The notes beneath the pieces are model-generated. The model was not told where the DNA came from, did not search any database, and saw nothing but the letters and a program-made list of their open reading frames with translations. Positions 1 to 5,418 of a stretch of 10,622 bases of DNA are shown here, one piece after another (within the stretch, counting starts at the first letter, position 1; every line of letters starts with the position of its first letter). The translations under genes and the position numbers were made by a program. Source of the stretch: JAAERC01 sp032123495. Its GTDB lineage: Bacteria; Zixibacteria; MSB-5A5; GN15; PGXB01. The stretch is taken from NCBI GenBank assembly GCA_032123495.1, contig JAQBFG010000264.1:1-10622 (forward strand), in the 5' to 3' direction.

Positions 1-1
1 C

Positions 2-106
2 ATCAATTTAGGCGGGGGCGCCTTGGTCGTTCAAAGATACTCGACGAAAGAGATTTCAAATCTGAATAGATTAGTGATACATGCCGGATTAAGTTTTAGG
101 CTGTAA
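2..106 (+). CDS. 3' end of a truncated gene, possibly an outer-membrane beta-barrel protein
   Basis: Only 34 codons before a TAA stop at 104-106 are visible; the gene begins outside the window. This frame is open from base 2, while the other two plus frames hit stops and the minus strand has none worth calling. The last residues (RLVIHAGLSFRL) alternate hydrophobic and polar positions and end on a hydrophobic residue. That is how the final strand of outer-membrane beta-barrel proteins usually looks, although a terminal Phe is more common than Leu. The gene would converge on the minus-strand creatininase gene, whose stop lies about 30 bp away. The family cannot be identified from so little sequence, and the beta-barrel reading is inference from the strand pattern alone. 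Confidence 0.45.
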   Translation: MNLGGGALVVQRYSTKEISNLNRLVIHAGLSFRL

Positions 107-138
107 TTAATTCTCGAATCGAACTATCAGAAATTAAT

Positions 139-870
139 CTATATCTTTTCCCAGCGATTCAATATCAACTTAAGAAACTCTTCCATTTTGGAAAATACTT
201 TGGCCTGATACTGTTTCGCCTTGACGGCATCGTATTCGGGGATACCCTCATTTTCCTTATATAATAATATCGAACCAGGAATCGGATATATTTTGGCGCC
301 CGGCTGGTAAAAATACGGCATATTTTCATCGTATAAAGATTTATTCACCAATGATTCATCAACCGCCTGCACCATCGAGGCTTCGTCATTTGCGCCGTGA
401 CCACCATGTTCGCCAAAAAACTCCTGAGTCAATTCGCGGCAAATATCCCACCAATTTATTACCGCTATTTTAGTAAGTGTCTGTCTATGAAATCTGAGAG
501 CGATTTCACCAAGTGCCGTATCATTGCCACCATGACCATTGAGAATAATTATTTTGGCAAATTTATTATCACTGAATGATTTTAAGATATCGAACATATA
601 GTTAATAAAACTATCACTCTCAACCGTAATTGAACCGGGATGACCATAGAGCGATTTGGTAATGCCATAATTAACCGTTGGTGCAATTAAGGCATTAATC
701 TTATCAGCAAGATATTCGGCCAGTGACTCTGGAATAAAATTATCAGTTCCTAATGCAGCGGCACCATGCGCCTCGACAGTTCCGACCGGAATCAAAATCG
801 TATCAATTTTATCAGGAACAAGTTGCTGAATATCTTTCGTCGTCAGACGCTGTAATTGCCTCTGTTTCAA
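139..870 (-). CDS. Creatininase-family metal-dependent hydrolase (creatinine amidohydrolase superfamily)
   Basis: This 243-residue protein has the normal length and motif order of the creatininase family, a group of metal-dependent amidohydrolases that includes creatininase, formamide hydrolases of flavin/F420 synthesis, and the mycofactocin peptidase MftE. Near the N-terminus PVGTVEAHG (28-36) followed by GTD (41-43) supplies the expected Glu33, His35 and Asp43 metal ligands. NGHGGN at 111-116 supplies His113. GGHGANDEAS (156-165) corresponds to the family's GHAG-x-x-ETS, with His158 and Glu163 kept but neighbouring residues changed. No signal peptide is seen, so the protein should be cytoplasmic. 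The start is a TTG (868-870) that shares TTGA with the stop of the upstream gene; the next in-frame Met lies beyond the metal motif, so TTG is needed. Substrate is unknown. True creatininase activity is unlikely to be the role; a hydrolase acting on the product of its partner gene is possible. Confidence 0.85.
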   Translation of the reverse strand: MKQRQLQRLTTKDIQQLVPDKIDTILIPVGTVEAHGAAALGTDNFIPESLAEYLADKINALIAPTVNYGITKSLYGHPGSITVESDSFINYMFDILKSFSDNKFAKIIILNGHGGNDTALGEIALRFHRQTLTKIAVINWWDICRELTQEFFGEHGGHGANDEASMVQAVDESLVNKSLYDENMPYFYQPGAKIYPIPGSILLYKENEGIPEYDAVKAKQYQAKVFSKMEEFLKLILNRWEKI

Positions 871-1628
871 TCCGGCTGCCTTTCGGCCACTCTTTGCAAA
901 ACCATCTCAGTTTCCCGGGCAGAAATTTCATCACCTTCCAAACGGTATTGATTTATATCACGCACCAGATATTCGAGATCTTCGGGATGTTCCACCGCAT
1001 ACCATAACTCAAGTTCCGACCAGGTTAATCCTTGTTCGCGGAAACATCCGACAACCTCAGAATAAATATTGGGTGAGCGCCAGTCATGGGCCGACAGTTC
1101 AACATGATATCCGCCGGATAATCCAATTAGATAGTACCTTCCTTCAACCGTTGGGCCAAAGGCTGCGTCAGATTTCTGAAGAAGCTTTATTGCAGTCTTA
1201 ATCGAACTTTCTTTTAAAGTGGGCGTTCGACTGCCGACTAAAAGGACATGTTTGTAACCATCATCAAAACATTTCTTAAAGACCTTCTCTATCTTTATCC
1301 CCCAACGTTCGGCGGGTAGAGAAGTGATTTTTAACTCATTGATCAAATTGCTTGATTTTTTTCCCTTAAGTTTAGTGCGGAGATAATCAAGTATAGTAGT
1401 TACCGATTTCTTAGTCCCCGGAAAGTCACCATAAAAAAGATGAACATCAGTTGAATTTATTCCCAGTATATTAACAAGCGTGTCTGCTACAAATGCCTGA
1501 TGTAAATACCTGACATCTTCGATACTGAAATTATCGCCGATATTTAGTTCCGAACCATCTTCAGAAATTTCCTGAATGCATAAGGCCAGAACTGTATCGT
1601 TTTTCTTACTATTTTGTTTTTCGGACAT
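867..1628 (-). CDS. DUF2064 / TIGR04282-like glycosyltransferase-related protein with altered active-site motifs
   Basis: The 253-residue protein resembles the DUF2064 family, GT-A-fold nucleotide-sugar or nucleotidyl transferases often annotated as arsenosugar glycosyltransferases. The match is in the C-terminal half: VLLVGSRTPTL (128-138) aligns with the family's (I/V)G(S/T)D(C/S)P-x-L; FGPTVEGRYYLIGL (157-170) with GP-x-x-DGGYYLIGL; WRSPNIYSEVV (183-193) with the WST motif; and HPEDLEYL (214-221) with the closing DTPEDL. The Asp of the first motif is Arg134 here, and DGG has become EGR, so metal/nucleotide binding may be lost or changed. The start is ATG at 1626-1628 with only a weak purine stretch upstream. 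Its TGA overlaps the TTG start of the creatininase-family gene, so the two are probably translated together. No radical-SAM arsenosugar gene is present in the window. Family placement is fairly sure; activity is not. Confidence 0.7.
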   Translation of the reverse strand: MSEKQNSKKNDTVLALCIQEISEDGSELNIGDNFSIEDVRYLHQAFVADTLVNILGINSTDVHLFYGDFPGTKKSVTTILDYLRTKLKGKKSSNLINELKITSLPAERWGIKIEKVFKKCFDDGYKHVLLVGSRTPTLKESSIKTAIKLLQKSDAAFGPTVEGRYYLIGLSGGYHVELSAHDWRSPNIYSEVVGCFREQGLTWSELELWYAVEHPEDLEYLVRDINQYRLEGDEISARETEMVLQRVAERQPD

Positions 1629-1673
1629 AATCTTTGTTGCCGCCGAATTTTAATCTTAACTTTTAACTAATAT

Positions 1674-1703
1674 AAGAAAGGCCACTCGAGCGGTCAAGTG
1701 GCC
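1674..1703 (-). terminator. Rho-independent terminator downstream of ccdA
   Basis: A perfect 7-bp stem GGCCACT/AGTGGCC (1680-1686 with 1697-1703) encloses a 10-nt loop. On the minus strand it is followed by TTTCTT. It lies about 66 nt past the ccdA stop and before the DUF2064-like gene, so it separates the two transcripts. The U-tract is short and interrupted, so efficiency may be moderate. Confidence 0.6.
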
Positions 1704-1769
1704 AATGCAAATTTTATTAAAAAACGGTTTTCTATTTAAATGCAATAATTAATGAATAACTGTAGCTTC

Positions 1770-2507
1770 CTAACCGACGTTAAGTGCTGGAAACAGCTCC
1801 AGAAGATAATTGGCAATGGGACCAAGCAGGTTAAAGAAAACCAGAACACCAATCAGCATCAGCAGTCCGCCGGACATCAGCTCCACAGCCCGGAAATGTC
1901 GTTTGACAAAACCAAAAAAGCCTATCAGGAAATTAAATAACAATGCCGTTAATATGAATGGTATTCCCAGCCCGGCCGAATAAAACACCAGGAGGAGGAT
2001 TCCTTCACCAACCGTATTCTGATTTGCAGCCAGAGTTAGAATCGAACCAAGAATAGGGCCAATACAAGGTGTCCATCCAAAAGCAAAAGCCATCCCGATA
2101 ACAACCGATCCCAATAGGCCAAATTTCTTCTGACCGGAATGAAATCTTTTTTCATAATTAAGTGCTTTAATACGAATTAAACCGGTGACATGAATTCCAA
2201 AAAGAAATATCAAGGCACCGCCGACATAATTGAATATTTTTAGATTATTTAATAACCACTGACCTATAAACGAAGCCGATGCTCCCAGCGCAATAAAGAC
2301 AAGCGAGAAACCAATTACAAAAAATATTGTATTCCAGAGAACTTTTGAAAGATGTTTTTGAGCTTTTTCTTTGTCGGTCAACTCCTCAAGCGAGACACCG
2401 GATATAAAAGAAATATAACCTGGTATTAATGGCAAAACACATGGTGATACAAATGAAAGACCACCAGCCAAAAATGCTCCTAAATAACTTACACTACTTT
2501 CAAACAC
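1770..2507 (-). CDS. ccdA: CcdA-type transmembrane thiol-disulfide electron carrier
   Basis: This 245-residue polytopic membrane protein belongs to the CcdA/DsbD-beta family, which passes electrons from cytoplasmic thioredoxin across the inner membrane to extracytoplasmic thiol proteins such as cytochrome c maturation or disulfide-reducing partners. The two redox cysteines are in the diagnostic contexts LSFVSPCVLPLIPGY (Cys23) and GWTPCIGP (Cys148), at the starts of two homologous three-helix halves. Roughly six membrane segments are visible (about 8-38, 58-85, 92-112, 130-160, 168-198 and 208-240). Length is typical for stand-alone CcdA. The start is GTG, fixed by a well-placed AGGAG. A thioredoxin gene lies 2.5 kb upstream on the same strand and is the natural electron donor. 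No ResA, CcsA or CcsB gene is in the window, so the downstream acceptor is unknown. Confidence 0.93.
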   Translation of the reverse strand: MFESSVSYLGAFLAGGLSFVSPCVLPLIPGYISFISGVSLEELTDKEKAQKHLSKVLWNTIFFVIGFSLVFIALGASASFIGQWLLNNLKIFNYVGGALIFLFGIHVTGLIRIKALNYEKRFHSGQKKFGLLGSVVIGMAFAFGWTPCIGPILGSILTLAANQNTVGEGILLLVFYSAGLGIPFILTALLFNFLIGFFGFVKRHFRAVELMSGGLLMLIGVLVFFNLLGPIANYLLELFPALNVG

Positions 2508-2512
2508 AATAA

Positions 2513-2517
2513 CTCCT
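2513..2517 (-). promoter_or_regulatory. Shine-Dalgarno site fixing the GTG start of ccdA
   Basis: On the minus strand AGGAG is followed by TTATT and then GTG. The 5-nt spacing supports the GTG at 2505-2507 as the start codon. Confidence 0.75.
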
Positions 2518-2576
2518 GCAATAATTTATAATTGAACATATATAATGATAAAATTGTTCCAGCGCCACTTATTTTA

Positions 2577-3779
2577 TTATTGGTTACTTTTGGCGCCTTT
2601 TAACTGAGGCAGGTATTCCTTGATAATCCGGCTGATATCTTCCTTGTTGATTTTTGACATAAGTTGATCAACAATTTTTTGAGCAATAAAGTCGGTCAAT
2701 TGATTTATTTCCAACTCTATCTCATCCCCACTAACTGTTTTATCAGACTTGGGAACATCCGGGGTTTTGGCTGAATCTGGAGATAGCTGTTTCATCTCTT
2801 GTTTGAATTCCGATATAAACTGATCGACCCCGCCAGCCTTTATCTCAGGTTTGGCAGTTGTTTTATTTTCTTTCACAGGCATAATTGGATTTAAGCCTTC
2901 AGATGGATCAGTCATCTGAATTTTTTGAGAGCCGGTATCACTATTTGACTTATCAAATTTGATGCCGCTGGTATCTTTTTTCATTTCATTGATAAACCAG
3001 TCATAATCATGATCACCAGGTTTTTTGCTATCTGGCTTTTCGGATGCAATCGGAGGTTTTGGATCATCGCCACCAAACTGATTGGTTGTGATCTCTATTT
3101 TTGATGAGGCCGACAAGGCGGGAAATTCTTCTCTTTCCGGCGCTTTCTGTTCCGAACCATCTTCCCTTATCAGTAATGATTCGACTTTGCCGGAATCGTC
3201 GTCATCAGATTCAGATTCACTCTTATGACCAATACCAATATCAGTATTATCCTTGTTTCTACTTTTTTGTCTGGCCCGCTCAGTGATAGTTGTCTTATCC
3301 ATCACTTCCGATGATTCGACATCAATATCATCAATACCAAGTGCGGCATCAAGAAAATCATCATCCAAATTTCCAACCGAAAAAGGATTCACTTCGGCGA
3401 TCGTTTCCGCTGGTTTTTGCTCATTCCCCGAGCCAATAAATAATTTTACCTTTTCAAGTAAATCATCGGTTTCAAAAGGTCTGGTAAGGAGAACTTCTGG
3501 AGGATATGATAAATCAGAATCATTAGAATCAGTAATTATTAAAAGTGGAATTGAGGCGGTCTGTTCCGATTCCTCCAACAAATCATATAAATAAGCACCG
3601 TTCTGATCTTTTAAGCCGGAGTCAACAATCACCATATTTGGTTCAGAGGTAATAATCAATTCTTTGGCTTTGTCGGCAGTTGCCGATGAGATAACGTCAT
3701 AACCATGCTGATGTAACAAAGATTCGGCAATATTTCTGATAGCATCAGATTTTTCGGCAATAAGAATTTTCTTTCGCAT
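2577..3779 (-). CDS. Receiver-domain protein with long disordered acidic tail and no DNA-binding domain
   Basis: The N-terminal 115 residues of this 400-residue protein form a CheY-like receiver domain. The phospho-acceptor position is Asp53 (VIVDSGLKDQNG), the conserved Ser/Thr is Thr83 (LLIITDS), and the end of the domain is LLTRPFETDDLLEKV. Two hallmarks are altered: the acidic pocket reads EKSD (9-12) rather than DDD, and the invariant Lys before Pro is Arg100. About residues 117-350 are low-complexity, rich in Asp, Ser, Lys and Pro, and look disordered. Residues 352-395 look helical (ELEINQLTDFIAQKIVDQL and an ISRIIKEYLPQL segment). There is no recognisable output domain, so it more likely acts by protein contact than by DNA binding. 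It follows the rhomboid gene by 17 nt, with an AAGG Shine-Dalgarno site 10 nt before ATG, so the two are probably co-transcribed. Partner kinase and target are unknown. Confidence 0.8.
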   Translation of the reverse strand: MRKKILIAEKSDAIRNIAESLLHQHGYDVISSATADKAKELIITSEPNMVIVDSGLKDQNGAYLYDLLEESEQTASIPLLIITDSNDSDLSYPPEVLLTRPFETDDLLEKVKLFIGSGNEQKPAETIAEVNPFSVGNLDDDFLDAALGIDDIDVESSEVMDKTTITERARQKSRNKDNTDIGIGHKSESESDDDDSGKVESLLIREDGSEQKAPEREEFPALSASSKIEITTNQFGGDDPKPPIASEKPDSKKPGDHDYDWFINEMKKDTSGIKFDKSNSDTGSQKIQMTDPSEGLNPIMPVKENKTTAKPEIKAGGVDQFISEFKQEMKQLSPDSAKTPDVPKSDKTVSGDEIELEINQLTDFIAQKIVDQLMSKINKEDISRIIKEYLPQLKGAKSNQ

Positions 3780-3796
3780 AGGATGACTACCTTACT

Positions 3797-4672
3797 TTAT
3801 TTGTCCTTCTTTGATAAAATCTCACTCGCCTCTTCCAGAAATTTACGATCCTCTTTGGAGATTTTCTCAAAGCCAACTTCATTTATCTTATCCAGAATCC
3901 GATCAACCCTTTGCATAACTTCTTCAGCTTTATGCCTATTTTTTTCAAGTTTAGCGCTTTTTTGTTTATAGCGCAAGGATTTAAATCTATTTCCCAGGAA
4001 GCTCCATCGCCAATCAGATTTCAAATAAATAAATCCAACAATGGCACCACCGAGATGAGCCAGATGGGCCACATTTGGACCGGCCGCGATAAAATTAATA
4101 AATCCAAACAATGGAATCGCCCAGCGGACCTTCATCGGAAAGATAAAAAATATTAAAAGATATCTATCCGGAAACATCAGCCAATAAGCAGCTAGTATTC
4201 CATAGATCGCGCCAGATGCACCAACAATAGGAGTTGTCATATTGTAATTGAACATCAAAGATAAAATAGCGCCGCCCAATCCGCAGTACATATAATATCT
4301 GAAAAACTTATTTCCACCCCAGGTCTTTTCTATTTCGGTTCCAAACATCCAGAGGGCAAACATATTAAACAGGAGATGAAAGAATCCTCCATGCAGGAAC
4401 ATATAGGTAACCGGTTGAAACAGCAAATTTGGGAATTCGCTGAAAAATAGTGCTGGTGTCAGTCCCAAATATCTGGTTAATTCAAACGATGATAAACCCT
4501 GAATAACAAAGAATATCCCGTTAGCAATAAGCAGATATTTTATTACCGGGCTGAGTGAGCCTGGGCCAATTTGAAAACCGCCCATACCCCCGGTTCCGCT
4601 TTTTTGATTTTGATAATACCTCATTAATCTATCTATCGGCATTTGACTCGGTATGCTAAACACCAAAATCAA
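3797..4672 (-). CDS. Rhomboid-family intramembrane serine protease
   Basis: This is a polytopic membrane protein of up to 291 residues that should cleave transmembrane substrates within the membrane. The HxxxxHxxxN signature is at His94, His99 and Asn103 (HGGFFHLLFN). The catalytic Ser153 is in GASGAIYG and the catalytic His206 in HLAHLGG, so the dyad is intact. Six helices fit between about residues 44 and 216. The C-terminal tail (about 222-291) is cytoplasmic, highly basic then helical, and ends with VDRILDKINEVGFEKI plus an EEASEIL segment. This tail resembles the small extra domain found on rhomboids of Bacteroidetes-like bacteria. The start is uncertain: the longest reading uses TTG at 4670-4672 with GGAG 9 nt upstream; ATG at residue 11 (4640-4642) or residue 17 (4622-4624) would also keep the whole domain. 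It is followed by the receiver-domain gene after 17 nt. Confidence 0.9.
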   Translation of the reverse strand: MILVFSIPSQMPIDRLMRYYQNQKSGTGGMGGFQIGPGSLSPVIKYLLIANGIFFVIQGLSSFELTRYLGLTPALFFSEFPNLLFQPVTYMFLHGGFFHLLFNMFALWMFGTEIEKTWGGNKFFRYYMYCGLGGAILSLMFNYNMTTPIVGASGAIYGILAAYWLMFPDRYLLIFFIFPMKVRWAIPLFGFINFIAAGPNVAHLAHLGGAIVGFIYLKSDWRWSFLGNRFKSLRYKQKSAKLEKNRHKAEEVMQRVDRILDKINEVGFEKISKEDRKFLEEASEILSKKDK

Positions 4673-4743
4673 TACCTATTGCTCCATCACATCTGTTCAG
4701 ATTTTATACAATAAATAAATCCAAACTATTTAGACGATTCAAT

Positions 4744-4890
4744 TTATTTTTTGTCCTTATCAATCTCCGACGGAGACCGGCTGCTATCAACGCCTCAACT
4801 GTTTATCCCGAATTTGGGAAAAATAACTCTGGTAAGGAAAAGCCATATCCCCAGAAACAGCCCAAGCAACAATATGTCATTTAAATCCAT
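4744..4890 (-). CDS. Short single-pass membrane ORF with in-frame UGA; candidate small selenoprotein
   Basis: From ATG at 4888-4890, preceded by AAGG with 8-nt spacing, the minus strand encodes 31 codons to a UGA at 4795-4797. The peptide starts MDLND, has one hydrophobic helix (about residues 6-19), then TRVIFPKFGINS. Positive residues after the helix suggest the C-terminus is cytoplasmic. If the UGA is a plain stop, this is a 31-residue membrane micropeptide. If it is read as selenocysteine, the frame continues GVDSSRSPSEIDKDKK to TAA at 4744-4746, giving 48 residues with the special residue just outside the membrane. A stem-loop of suitable size and distance follows the UGA (separate entry). 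The gene sits between the thioredoxin terminator and the rhomboid gene. I do not recognise the family with certainty. That the ORF is translated is supported by its Shine-Dalgarno site and membrane-peptide character; the recoding is a hypothesis. Confidence 0.45.
4761..4779 (-). promoter_or_regulatory. SECIS-like stem-loop after the in-frame UGA
   Basis: On the minus strand CGGTCTCC (4779-4772) pairs with GGAGATTG (4768-4761) to give 8 bp, two of them G-U, around a GUC loop (4771-4769). The first loop base is G followed by U, and 23 nt separate the UGA from the loop. These match the published general features of bacterial SECIS elements (short upper stem, small loop with G in the first two positions, about 16-37 nt from UGA). 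No U-tract follows on either strand, so it is not an obvious terminator. Chance hairpins of this size occur, so confidence is limited. Confidence 0.4.
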
Positions 4891-4898
4891 CAGAATAA

Positions 4899-4902
4899 CC
4901 TT
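4899..4902 (-). promoter_or_regulatory. Shine-Dalgarno site of the short membrane ORF
   Basis: GATAAGG followed by TTATTCTG and ATG on the minus strand gives AAGG with 8-nt spacing. This favours the ATG at 4888-4890 over a TTG further upstream at 4930-4932, which would begin next to the terminator T-run. Confidence 0.5.
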
Positions 4903-4930
4903 ATCTTTAATCTTAGCAAAATTTTTCTCC

Positions 4931-4969
4931 AAAAAAACACTGCCGCCAATTCATCAGATCAGCGGCAGT
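4931..4969 (-). terminator. Rho-independent terminator of the thioredoxin gene
   Basis: A perfect 8-bp stem ACTGCCGC/GCGGCAGT (4939-4946 with 4962-4969) is followed on the minus strand by G and seven Ts (4937-4931). It starts about 15 nt past the thioredoxin stop. Of the 312 bp between the thioredoxin and rhomboid genes, this terminator and the short membrane ORF account for most; the last 70 bp before the rhomboid gene hold only AT-rich sequence. Confidence 0.88.
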
Positions 4970-4984
4970 TTTGAGGAACAAAAC

Positions 4985-5308
4985 CTATAGTATTTTTGAT
5001 ACTTTATTTACCAATTGTGCCTTTGGCAGAGCTCCAATCACCTGATCAACCAATTCGCCATTTTTGAAAAAGAACAGCGCCGGGATAGACATCACCTTAT
5101 ACTGTCCGGCAATCTTTGAATGAGTGTCAACGTCAACTTTGGCAATTTTGATCTTGCCATCGTACTCTTCGGCGATCTCTTCCAAAATCGGGGCAATCAT
5201 TTTACATGGGCCGCACCAGGGCGCCCAGAAATCAACCACAACCGGCACTTCTGATTTTAAAACTTCTTGTTCAAAACTATCATCTGTTACTTCGATCGGC
5301 TTACTCAT
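4985..5308 (-). CDS. trxA: Thioredoxin
   Basis: This is a 107-residue, single-domain thioredoxin of exactly the usual length with no signal peptide, so it is cytoplasmic. The active site is FWAPWCGPCK with Cys32 and Cys35. The buried Asp26 (VVVDFW) is present, and the cis-proline loop reads MSIPALFFFKNG. It would be reduced by thioredoxin reductase (not in the window) and would reduce protein disulfides; the nearby CcdA is a standard membrane client. The start is ATG at 5306-5308 with AGGAG 7 nt upstream. The gene follows the large activase gene by 110 bp and has its own strong terminator, so it may be transcribed alone as well as by read-through from upstream. Confidence 0.97.
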   Translation of the reverse strand: MSKPIEVTDDSFEQEVLKSEVPVVVDFWAPWCGPCKMIAPILEEIAEEYDGKIKIAKVDVDTHSKIAGQYKVMSIPALFFFKNGELVDQVIGALPKAQLVNKVSKIL

Positions 5309-5360
5309 AGTATGTCTCCTAATCTTGTTAATAAACTATTTGCCAGCTTAAACAAAGGCT

Positions 5361-5389
5361 TATATACAATTGTTCCCATTTGTTATCAT
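5361..5389 (-). promoter_or_regulatory. Candidate promoter of the thioredoxin gene
   Basis: On the minus strand ATGATA and TATATA are separated by 17 nt, each matching four of six sigma-70-type consensus bases. Transcription would begin about 45 nt before the start codon. A second weak pair (TTGTTT with TATTAA, 5328-5355) overlaps the leader. The region is AT-rich, so such matches are expected by chance. Confidence 0.25.
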
Positions 5390-5418
5390 AAGTTTTTCTC
5401 ATTACTGCTACTTATAAA

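Noticed and set aside
106..138. AT-rich hairpin at the convergent junction (ATTAATTCT with AGAAATTAAT)
   Set aside because: The stem is almost all A-T with a bulge and a 14-nt loop, and only a broken T-run follows on the plus strand. It could be a weak terminator but is not distinguishable from AT-rich background.
753..1007. 84-codon plus-strand open frame across the creatininase/DUF2064 junction
   Set aside because: It is antisense to two well-supported coding sequences and shows no family resemblance.
1711..1738. AAAAC/GTTTT mini-palindrome downstream of ccdA
   Set aside because: There is no loop, only A-T pairs flank it, and a better terminator lies 20-40 bp further on.
3253..3594. 113-codon plus-strand open frame
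   Set aside because: It is antisense to the receiver-domain gene, is Ser-rich as expected from reversed Asp/Ser codons, and has no domain.
4673..4743. TATAAA-like box upstream of the rhomboid gene
   Set aside because: No acceptable -35 box lies 16-18 nt away, and the stretch is AT-rich enough for chance matches.
5381..5417. ATAAGT/ACTTAT inverted repeat after the activase stop
   Set aside because: The stem is only 6 bp, AT-rich with a 16-nt loop, and has no T-run on the minus strand, so it is not a convincing terminator.
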